A stretch of 5,576 nucleotides of DNA, from NCBI GenBank assembly GCA_021798075.1, contig JAJZYO010000150.1, positions 1 to 5,576 on the forward strand. The letters run 5' to 3'. The notes beneath the pieces were generated by a model that did not search any database, was not told the origin of the DNA, and saw only the letters and a program-made list of their open reading frames with translations. The translations under genes and the position numbers were made by a program. Within the stretch, counting starts at the first letter, position 1. Every line of letters starts with the position of its first letter. This document shows positions 1 through 4,963 of the stretch, piece after piece. The DNA is from Actinomycetes bacterium (lineage in GTDB: Bacteria; Actinomycetota; Acidimicrobiia; Acidimicrobiales; Palsa-688).

Positions 1-823
1 GCAACACCGCGGCCTGGCCGCTGGCGAAGCGTGCACCGGTTTCAGTGTCGATGTTGGTAGGGGTAGCGAAGTAGCCGAGCTCGGCGACCTTGCGCCACTG
101 CTCCATGGCCGTCACGACAGGCGCACTCGTATAGGAAATCTTGCCAGTGACGAGCTGTTCGTAGGCGGAGGGGTTGGTCTCGATAAGGAACTGCTCGAAC
201 CAGATGAAGCCGGCCCAGTCGTTCACGTAGTAGTCAAACGGTGTGACACCGTTGGCTTTCAGTACGGCGGCGTCGTGCATCAGTGCCGACCAGGTCATGG
301 GGACGCTGAGGTGGTACTTGGCGAAGTCCTTCTTGTTGTAGTACATGACCCAGTCCGCGGTGTAGAGCGGAGCGCCGTAGTAATTGCCGTTGACCTTGTA
401 CGCGTTTTCGACGTCAGGGTTGAGCCCGTACTTGGCTTCCCAAACTTTGACCTCTGAAGTCAGGCTAGCCAGGGCGCCCGACTGTACAAGAGGCACAAGC
501 TGCTGGCCTGACCACCACGTAAAGACGGGAGGAGCTTTGGAAGTCGTTGCTGCGGCACGCACCACCGCTTGGAAGGCCGTGGTGCTCGAATAGGGTTGTG
601 CCTTCCAGCCAACGCCGTCGAGACTAGCAAGGTCTTTGCCAATCGCGTTGAAGCCCTTCGTCCAGGGCGCCTTGTCGTTTGACAGTGGGAGGTACGTGGT
701 CGAGGTTGCGTCGTGAGGGGGAGAGAGGGCAGCTGCAGTGCCTGGTGCGGACGTGGTGCCAACAAGCGCTAGCAGGCTGGCTGTTGCTGCTGCCAGCACA
801 TATTTGCTTGGTCGAGTTTTCAT
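1..823 (-). CDS. ABC transporter solute-binding protein, family 1 (sugar type), C-terminus cut by window edge
   Basis: This gene encodes an extracytoplasmic binding protein that would capture a solute, probably a sugar or oligosaccharide, and deliver it to an ABC permease. The frame is open from ATG at 823-821 to the left edge, giving 274 residues. A signal peptide is visible: basic start (MKTRPSK), a hydrophobic run at residues 8-22, and small-residue cleavage sites near residues 26 and 32. There is no lipobox cysteine, so the product looks secreted rather than lipid-anchored. Residues 146-180 (GNYYGAPLYTADWVMYYNKK, then VPMTW) match the MalE/UgpB-like pattern of a GxxYGxP strand, a YYNK segment and a PxTW turn. 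Residues 255-274 include the GxARFASGQAAV pattern typical of the same family. AAAGGAG at 828-834 lies four bases before ATG and supports this start. The permease genes are expected downstream, off the left edge. The substrate cannot be told from sequence; family assignment is firm. Confidence 0.93.
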   Translation of the reverse strand, partial: MKTRPSKYVLAAATASLLALVGTTSAPGTAAALSPPHDATSTTYLPLSNDKAPWTKGFNAIGKDLASLDGVGWKAQPYSSTTAFQAVVRAAATTSKAPPVFTWWSGQQLVPLVQSGALASLTSEVKVWEAKYGLNPDVENAYKVNGNYYGAPLYTADWVMYYNKKDFAKYHLSVPMTWSALMHDAAVLKANGVTPFDYYVNDWAGFIWFEQFLIETNPSAYEQLVTGKISYTSAPVVTAMEQWRKVAELGYFATPTNIDTETGARFASGQAAVL

Positions 824-838
824 ATGACTCCTTTGGGC

Positions 839-854
839 TCAGCGAATACGCTGA
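839..854. promoter_or_regulatory. Near-perfect palindrome, candidate operator for the solute-binding protein gene
   Basis: The sequence TCAGCG-AATA-CGCTGA has 6-base arms that are exact reverse complements around a 4-base spacer. It sits 4 bases upstream of the AAAGGAG ribosome binding site and 15 bases before the start codon. Sugar-uptake operons of this kind are commonly controlled by LacI- or GntR-type repressors binding such palindromes. The site could instead form a small mRNA hairpin next to the ribosome binding site. I do not recognise it as the consensus of a named regulator, and no clear -35/-10 pair is visible around it. Confidence 0.4.
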
Positions 855-1145
855 TGTTTTCGGTTTGCCGGAAGCCCGTGATATTCAATCGCCTAGGGCC
901 TGTCCTGATGACGCAGCCCGGGGTGCCTGGACGCGCCGGCCACTGTCCCGCGGGCTGCACTGAGGGTAGGTGGTAGCCAGATGTCTCCCAAGCGCCGCGC
1001 CCGATGCACGCGAAGCCCTCGGCGGCCCTCCCATAGTGGGCACTCCTAGGCATTCCATCCTCCTCGTCGCAAGGGGCAATCCCCCCTATGTCATCGTTAG
1101 CACGGCCGAAGTGGGACGTCAAGGCAACCTCTTCCCGCGTTCGAG
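855..1145. other. Region without a supported gene
   Basis: About 290 bases between the candidate operator and the first gene fragment. It should contain the promoter of the leftward solute-binding protein gene, but no convincing -35/-10 pair stands out. Short open frames cross it on both strands. None has a recognisable motif or a good ribosome binding site. No repeat or RNA gene was seen. Confidence 0.4.
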
Positions 1146-1146
1146 A

Positions 1147-1244
1147 TCAATCCACCAAGACAGCGTCGTTGGCAAGCTCACCTGCTTCGACCGGCTATCT
1201 TCAAGGGCCACTTGACGGGCTTCTACCCTCAGCGCTGGATGAAG
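1147..1244 (+). pseudogene. Fragment of a conserved protein of unknown function with a CFDRLIFKGHL-type motif, frameshifted
   Basis: Frame 1 reads SIHQDSVVGKLTCFDRL up to about 1196. From 1197 the adjacent frame reads IFKGHLTGFYPQRWMKA up to about 1244. Restoring one missing base at about 1195-1196 (CGG CT[G] ATC TTC) joins them into DSVVGKLTCFDRLIFKGHLTGFYPQRWMKA. From memory this resembles the N-terminal part of a family of hypothetical proteins of roughly 400 residues, often near transposons in actinobacteria and other bacteria, with a motif like CFDRVIFKGHL. Function is unknown. Similarity fades after WMKA, where the sequence becomes arginine-rich and unlike the family, so the gene is truncated as well as frameshifted. 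There is no start codon with a ribosome binding site. Family recognition is moderate. Confidence 0.45.
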
Positions 1245-1499
1245 GCTCGTGGACGGCCAAGGCGTGCTGCTAAACTTGCGATTAACGTCGCGTTTCCGCA
1301 GGTACGCCGAGATCGGCCTGAGGGCTTGAAATTGGTCGTCCCTTGGAGGCCGTCGAGGCCATCCATGGCCGAAAACAGCTGGCGCCCCGGCGTCGCCCGT
1401 CCGTGGGCGCCGCCGGGTTGCCGACAGGGCGGGTAGAGCAGTTTTTGGGCGCGAAGGAGCGAGGCTTGGCCCGTTGATGTGCTCGGAGGTGGGCAGCGC
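1245..1499. other. Region without a supported gene, possibly the untranslated tail of the IS1380-type remnant
   Basis: No reading frame here carries a recognisable motif. The region lies directly downstream (minus strand) of the IS1380-type transposase stop at 1500-1502 and upstream of the break in the preceding plus-strand fragment. It is therefore plausibly the non-coding end of that insertion sequence. I could not identify a terminal inverted repeat or a target-site duplication. Confidence 0.3.
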
Positions 1500-1800
1500 T
1501 CAGGTGACGAGGGCGGCACGGAGGCGGCAGAACGCCCGCTCCAGTGCCTTGGCCCATGCCCAACCAGGTGCGGTCGAGGTGGAGGCAGACCTGGCGGGCC
1601 GAGCTGGTGAGCTTGCTCGCCATGTGGGGGACCCAGTACCGGAAGGCATCGATCTTGCACGAGGCGATGGCCGGCTCGTCGGCAAAGCAGACGAGCTTGG
1701 ACCAGCAGACGAGGTCGGCCGCAGTCATCGTCACCTCCAGCCAGCTTTTGTTCTCGGCCATCGTCTCCCAAGGGGAGTTGTTGAGCCCTCAGGCCTTGGA
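1500..1800 (-). pseudogene. C-terminal remnant of an IS1380-family transposase, frameshifted
   Basis: The minus strand reads GLNNSPWETMAENKSWLEV, then TMTAADLVCWSKLVCFADEP, FRYWVPHMASKLTSSARQ and LHLDRTW, down to about 1564. The C-terminal helices continue in a second frame as GWAWAKALERAFCRLRAALVT, with a stop at 1500-1502. This order (N-xx-WLEV, TAADL-xx-W, a R-Y-xx-xH block, basic strand, then W-x-WA-xx-L-xx-AF-x-RLRA) is that of the C-terminal end of IS1380-type DDE transposases. About four extra bases (TGGT/TTGG region, 1560-1567) cause the frameshift. An in-frame TGA at 1789-1791 breaks the upstream side (SKA, stop, GLNN). The N-terminal domain and catalytic core are absent. The remnant is head to tail against the oppositely oriented IS110 remnant that begins within a few bases at 1805. 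Confidence 0.72.
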
Positions 1801-1804
1801 CTGA

Positions 1805-2215
1805 TGGAGCCGCAAAAGCGTCGCCGGCCTGCTCGGGCGGACCAGCCGGGGACACTTCGGCGAGGACAAAGCCGACGAACTGCTCGCGGCAACCGACGAG
1901 ACGATCTCCTTGTGGGACGCCTCCGGCGGTCTCGACCCCGCTGAGCTGGCCGAGGGACATAGCCGCCGAAGTACGAGACCGGGCAGTCGACGCCGAACTG
2001 GCAGCCATAGACGAGCGGGCCGAGGCCCTCTACGCCCAGGCAGGCCCGACCGGCGCCGTCGCCTCCACTACCGGCCTCCACTACCGGCCTCGGCACGACC
2101 CTGGCCGCTGGCATCCTCGGGCGCAAGGCAACCTCAACCGCTTCGCCAACCTGCCGGTGTGCGGTCCTTCACCGAACTCGTCCCCAAGGCCGACCAGTCC
2201 GACCTCTCCGACTAG
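1805..2215 (+). pseudogene. IS110-family transposase remnant with a 13-bp duplication and several frameshifts
   Basis: IS110 transposases combine an N-terminal DEDD (RuvC-like) domain with a C-terminal Transposase_20 domain holding a catalytic serine. Reading across frames gives SVAGLLGRTSRGHFGEDKAD, then ELLAATDETISLWDASGGLD and PAELAE (to 1954), DIAAEVRDRAVDAELAAIDE and RAEALYAQAGPTGAVASTTG (1956 to about 2074), GLGTTLAAGILG, NLNRFANLP and GVRSFTELVPKADQSDLSD (2156-2212). This covers the middle of the protein and the first part of Transposase_20. The lesions are one extra G near 1954-1956, a 13-bp duplication, one missing G near 2127-2130, and one missing G near 2153-2156. They sum to a multiple of three, so the flanking frame is open from 1805 to the TAG at 2213-2215. 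The N-terminal DEDD domain and the distal C-terminus are missing. The family usually continues after DQSGLSD, but the sequence here does not. Confidence 0.8.
2062..2087. repeat. 13-bp tandem duplication inside the IS110 remnant
   Basis: CCTCCACTACCGG occurs at 2062-2074 and again at 2075-2087, and the next three bases (CCT) continue the repeat. Removing one copy restores the frame AVASTTGLGTTLAAGIL of the IS110 family. The duplication is therefore a recent-type lesion (replication slippage) rather than a feature of the original gene. Confidence 0.9.
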
Positions 2216-4142
2216 TCCCGTATTCCGCACCCTCTGATGACTGATGACGTTTCTCGCCCCGGGACTTGCCGTGCTGGCGGTCGCCTTAATTGCCCGGGGG
2301 GAGCACAGAGGGGATCCCGAGCGCGAAGAGAATGCGTTCTTGGGCCGTGGTGAGCGGGTCTGGTATGTACTCCAAGCCGCTGGTTGTACGTACTCTCTGG
2401 TAGCCGAGGCCGGCGAAAGCGGCGAAGACATTGGCAGCGGTCGGCCGGGCCGAGCGGCCTTCGGGGAGCAAGCCGGGCAGGACGCGCAAGGGGGCGATGT
2501 TGCGGCGTACCTCCGTCTCGACCAGCCCGTACACGAGCAGGGCAAAGGAGCAGACCTGGACGAGGGCGGCAGCCCTGCGGTTGGACTTCAAGAACACCGG
2601 GCGGACCGCGAGCGGGCCCTTCAAGAAGTGGTGGGCGCGCTCGGACAGGGCCTGGTCCTTGTAGAGGGCTAGCAACCGGTCGGCGCTGCAGCGAGCGGAG
2701 CCCATGTTCGTCACCAAGGCATAGAGCCCGTCCCTGGCCTCGGCGGCTTCGATGGCCGCCTGGTCGCGCCACCAGCGCAGTGCCACCGACCCATCGGCCC
2801 CCGTGGCCACGTCGGTGCGCAACAGGTCGCCAACGTGGCCGGCCGAGACCGCCCTGGCAGCCCGCCGGGCGACTTTCTCGGGGTCTTGGCGGGGGCGTTT
2901 CTCTAGCCCCGACGCGACCCTTGAAAGTGACGTCTCCGCTCTTGCGAGGAGCTTGGCCCGGTTCTTCCCGGCCGCGTCGGCCTCCTCGGAGCCAAAGACG
3001 TAAAGCACCCTGAAGCGGCGGGTGACCTTGTCGGGGCCTTTTACCTCTATGTGGCCCTCGGCGCCCCGGAAAGTTGGGCGGCGGGCTTTGGGCAGGCGGA
3101 GCGAACGCGCCGAGGTGTAGGTGAGCGGCCGCCACGCCTCCTCCGGCAAGGCGAGGGCCACCGGCTCGTAGCCCCAGCTCCTCGGCAGCCGGGCGACGAA
3201 GCTCATCTTGGCGGCGTCGGCGGCGGCCAGGTTGGCCTTCGTCACCAAGGCAGAGCCGGCCACCAAAGTGAGGCGGTGGGGGGAAGCAAGCCCTCTCAGC
3301 CGCTCGAGCAGGGTGTGGGTCTCGGCCCCCTCGTGACGACGCCCGTGGGCGACCCGCCCGTAGAGGGGCACGCCAGAAGCGGTCGTGGCGTGGGCGACCT
3401 TCAACTGGCGGCGGTGCTCGCGGTGGCCCGAGGAATGGCCGAAGCCGATCTCTGGTGCCTCTTGGTCCTGGTCGGCGTAAGCCCCGCAAAAGGCCACCGA
3501 GGTGAAGTCCCAGTGCAGGCGGGCCGCTTCTAAGCCAAAGCCCGCCACGGCTGACAGCGCCAGCGCTCCTGCCACCTGGTCGAGCCGGCCCGCCAGGGCA
3601 TCGAGGGCCCGGCCCAGGCGGTCGTCGTTCAGCAGCGCTGCAGGCGTGCCGAGCCAATCGCCGGTGGCGTAAGCCTCGGCCCAGCCGGCCACGTCGTAAA
3701 GCGGCCGGGGAGCGGTCAGGCGGTTGGCCACAAGCGCCGCGACCACTTCACCGTGGGTGAGGCGGGACCGTCCCCTCATCGGGCAGGCCCGGTCCACTAT
3801 GCCCACCAGGTCCAGGCGCTCGAGCACGGGGGCGACCAGGGGCAGCGCACCGCACCTGAACCGCCCGGGCAGCGGGTCCAACCGTGCGAAGGCGCCAGCG
3901 AGGTTGTCGAGCGCCCCCGAAGCCTTCAGCTGGTCCCGCCGGCCGAGGTTTGCCACAACCCGGTGGCGCACCTTGCCCGTCGCCCGGTCCCTGAAACCCT
4001 CGACGACGTGCACGTACTCATAGAGGCGGCCGCCTTGGCGGACCTTCTGCAGGCGCACGAACATTTCCCCAACAGCATAGCGCCCAGAACTACATGGTTG
4101 CAAGTAGGTTGCCGGTCGTAGGCCATGTTCCTTCCCCAACAA
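2216..4142 (-). mobile_element. IS1634-type insertion sequence, ends not resolved
   Basis: The element contains one transposase gene on the minus strand. The left side abuts the point where IS110 similarity stops (about 2212). The sequence TAGTCCCGTATTCCGCACCC at 2213-2232 is a candidate element end, followed by a TGATGAC direct doublet at 2235-2248. I searched 4065-4400 by eye for the matching inverted end and for the remaining half of the IS110 gene and found neither. The right boundary and the target-site duplication are therefore unknown, and the coordinates given are nominal. Confidence 0.6.
2286..4064 (-). CDS. IS1634-family DDE transposase, full length, with a substituted catalytic residue
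   Basis: The frame gives 592 residues, within the usual length for IS1634-type transposases. Order: N-terminal domain starting MFVRLQKVRQGGRLYEYVHV, a LGRRDQL turn, then the DDE_Tnp_1 core. The first catalytic Asp is in LHWDFTSV (residue 186, codon 3509-3507). The catalytic Glu is in LSERAHHFLKGPLAVRPVFL (residue 475, codon 2642-2640). The family's second Asp normally lies in a V-A-D-S-x-L-V-T strand; here it reads VAGSALVT, with Gly at residue 270 (codon GGC, 3257-3255), one transition away from GAC. An upstream ATG at 4142 would add 26 residues, but families of this type start at MFVRL, so 4064 is preferred. GGGGAA directly abuts this ATG, too close for an ideal ribosome binding site. The gene ends TAA at 2288-2286 after SVLPPGN. 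It is probably catalytically impaired unless the Gly is a sequencing error. Confidence 0.88.
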   Translation of the reverse strand: MFVRLQKVRQGGRLYEYVHVVEGFRDRATGKVRHRVVANLGRRDQLKASGALDNLAGAFARLDPLPGRFRCGALPLVAPVLERLDLVGIVDRACPMRGRSRLTHGEVVAALVANRLTAPRPLYDVAGWAEAYATGDWLGTPAALLNDDRLGRALDALAGRLDQVAGALALSAVAGFGLEAARLHWDFTSVAFCGAYADQDQEAPEIGFGHSSGHREHRRQLKVAHATTASGVPLYGRVAHGRRHEGAETHTLLERLRGLASPHRLTLVAGSALVTKANLAAADAAKMSFVARLPRSWGYEPVALALPEEAWRPLTYTSARSLRLPKARRPTFRGAEGHIEVKGPDKVTRRFRVLYVFGSEEADAAGKNRAKLLARAETSLSRVASGLEKRPRQDPEKVARRAARAVSAGHVGDLLRTDVATGADGSVALRWWRDQAAIEAAEARDGLYALVTNMGSARCSADRLLALYKDQALSERAHHFLKGPLAVRPVFLKSNRRAAALVQVCSFALLVYGLVETEVRRNIAPLRVLPGLLPEGRSARPTAANVFAAFAGLGYQRVRTTSGLEYIPDPLTTAQERILFALGIPSVLPPGN

Positions 4143-4396
4143 GTCCGGTCGGTCACGGCCGGAGCTCTTGGACGGACAGGGCTCTTCACCAGCAAGGACG
4201 CGCCAGCTTGGGCCAACCCCCGTCGGCCGGGGAAGCCTTCAGCTAAGCCGAAGTTCCCCCCGATTCGGCGGCCTGGAGTAGTGCTTTCTTGCCTAGGGCT
4301 GGGTCTTTGCGGCTGGAGGAGCCTGGTGGCGTAGGCATGTAATGATGATGTGCCCGGTCGTAAGTTCTTGTAATTCGGTTATTGCCCAGACGTACC

Positions 4397-4412
4397 GGGC
4401 CGAAGCTGGCCC
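4397..4412. other. Hairpin 1 of the korD upstream region
   Basis: GGGCC (4397-4401) and GGCCC (4408-4412) pair perfectly around the 6-base loop GAAGCT. No U-tract follows on either strand, so a simple intrinsic terminator is not supported. It is the first of three closely spaced hairpins upstream of korD. Confidence 0.35.
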
Positions 4413-4423
4413 CAACTATCCTT

Positions 4424-4463
4424 GCCGGCGACGGAACTGGGCCAATGAGCCCAATCCGCCGGC
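4424..4463. promoter_or_regulatory. Hairpin 2: 40-base three-segment stem-loop upstream of korD
   Basis: Three paired segments stack in order: GCCGGC (4424-4429) with GCCGGC (4458-4463), GGA (4433-4435) with TCC (4455-4457), and TGGGC (4438-4442) with GCCCA (4449-4453). The loop is CAATGA. Small internal bulges separate the segments (GAC; AC opposite A). Fourteen base pairs in 40 bases make it the strongest structure in the window's non-coding DNA. It lies about 170 bases before the korD start and could be a leader RNA structure, a DNA-binding palindrome, or an insertion-sequence end. No known riboswitch class was recognised. Confidence 0.4.
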
Positions 4464-4481
4464 GTGCCCTACCTGCAAGAC

Positions 4482-4500
4482 GGCCCTCTCGGATAGGGCC
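4482..4500. other. Hairpin 3 of the korD upstream region
   Basis: GGCCCT (4482-4487) and AGGGCC (4495-4500) are perfect inverted repeats around the 7-base loop CTCGGAT. The overlapping TAGGG/CCCTA pair (4494-4498 with 4506-4510 region) offers a competing stem, so two mutually exclusive folds are possible. No U-tract follows. Confidence 0.35.
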
Positions 4501-4535
4501 CAAGGTCCCTACTCCCCGGCGTCTTGCTGTGGCAG

Positions 4536-4583
4536 AGTTATATTGAGAGGGTTATTGCATTTTTGTACCGAGAAGCGTACTGC
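4536..4583 (+). promoter_or_regulatory. AT-rich promoter-like segment before korD
   Basis: This is the most AT-rich stretch in an otherwise GC-rich neighbourhood and lies 50-100 bases upstream of korD. It includes TATATT at 4539-4544, which has no suitable -35 box. It also offers two weak pairs with 17-base spacing: TTGAGA (4543-4548) with TACCGA (4566-4571), and TTGCAT (4555-4560) with TACTGC (4578-4583). The -10 candidates lack the final T usual for housekeeping sigma factors. Which, if any, is used cannot be decided by eye. Confidence 0.3.
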
Positions 4584-4635
4584 TCCGTGGAGTGGAAATC
4601 GCTTGGCTGAGGGTGGGCGAGCGGAAGAGGGAGCA

Positions 4636-4953
4636 ATGTTGCAGCAAGAGCTTGTTAGTCCGGTACTGGTGGGAGCGCCTCCAGGACTGACGGCCGGGTC
4701 TTTTCGTCGTCGTACCCCCACCCTGCCCAAACCCCCACCCGTACGGGGCGTGGTCCACGTCGACGTCGAGCGCTGCAAAGGTTGCGAGCTCTGTACCGAG
4801 TATTGCCCGAAGGACGTGCTCGCTCTCTCGAGTGAGTTCAACTCCAAGGGCTACCACTACCCCCTCGTCGTGACAGACGACTGTGTCGCCTGTCAGGCCT
4901 GCACGATGATCTGCCCGGACTTCGCGATCTTCGCGACTGTGGTCCCCGCCTGA
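4636..4953 (+). CDS. korD: 2-oxoacid:ferredoxin oxidoreductase, delta (ferredoxin-type) subunit
   Basis: This 105-residue protein is the iron-sulfur subunit that carries electrons away from the thiamine-diphosphate site of a 2-oxoacid:ferredoxin oxidoreductase. It has two complete [4Fe-4S] motifs: [12 protein letters not shown] at residues 47-58 and [12 protein letters not shown] at 83-94, each C-xx-C-xx-C-xxx-C-P. The residues between them ([19 protein letters not shown]) match the KorD/OorD/VorD pattern. The frame is open further upstream to 4342, but ATG 4636 is preferred: AGAGGGAG precedes it closely, the resulting length fits the family, and the upstream part has no domain. Residues 1-35 are a proline- and arginine-containing tail lacking obvious structure. 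korA follows after 10 bases, so the two are co-translated from one operon. 2-oxoglutarate is the likely substrate because of the korA type, but a branched-chain 2-oxoacid enzyme cannot be excluded. Confidence 0.88.
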   Translation: MLQQELVSPVLVGAPPGLTAGSFRRRTPTLPKPPPVRGVVHVDVERCKGCELCTEYCPKDVLALSSEFNSKGYHYPLVVTDDCVACQACTMICPDFAIFATVVPA

Positions 4954-4963
4954 AGGAGGAGCG

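Larger units (their letters stand above)
4065..4635. other. Region without a supported gene between the IS1634 transposase and korD
   Basis: This region should hold the upstream end of the insertion sequence and the promoter and leader of korDA. The frame of korD stays open back to three tandem ATGs at 4342-4350. That extension has no recognisable domain or ribosome binding site and is crossed by three hairpins, so I read it as non-coding. An additional weak hairpin is at 4247-4269 (GCCGAA/TTCGGC, 11-base loop). No tRNA, small protein or second transposase was recognised. Confidence 0.45.

Noticed and set aside
820..1122. Minus-strand 100-codon frame whose TGA overlaps the ATG of the solute-binding protein gene (ATGA), suggesting a coupled upstream gene
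   Set aside because: No recognisable motif, no clear ribosome binding site, and it contains the palindrome and the ribosome binding site of the real gene. Third-position composition is not distinctive. Kept only as a remote possibility.
1474..1944. 156-codon plus-strand frame spanning the IS1380 and IS110 remnants
   Set aside because: It crosses the junction of two unrelated remnants, is antisense to the IS1380 motifs and out of frame with the IS110 motifs.
1229..2008. 259-codon minus-strand frame covering the remnant cluster
   Set aside because: Out of frame with the IS1380 motifs and antisense to IS110; low-complexity Pro/Gly/Arg translation.
2213..2232. Confident terminal inverted repeat for the IS1634 element
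   Set aside because: No matching inverted copy could be found by eye in 4065-4400, so it is mentioned only as a candidate end.
3051..3533. 160-codon plus-strand frame antisense to the transposase
   Set aside because: It is composition-driven and open only because of the high GC content; no motif or ribosome binding site.
2212..3657. 481-codon minus-strand frame inside the IS1634 region
   Set aside because: It is an out-of-frame, Arg/Pro/Gly-rich shadow of the transposase gene on the same strand; the transposase frame carries all family motifs.
4247..4269. GCCGAA/TTCGGC hairpin as an intrinsic terminator
   Set aside because: Only 6 base pairs with an 11-base loop and no U-tract on either strand; no gene end lies next to it.
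4243..4503. Minus-strand 86-codon frame upstream of the IS1634 transposase
   Set aside because: No family resemblance or ribosome binding site; it overlaps the hairpin cluster.
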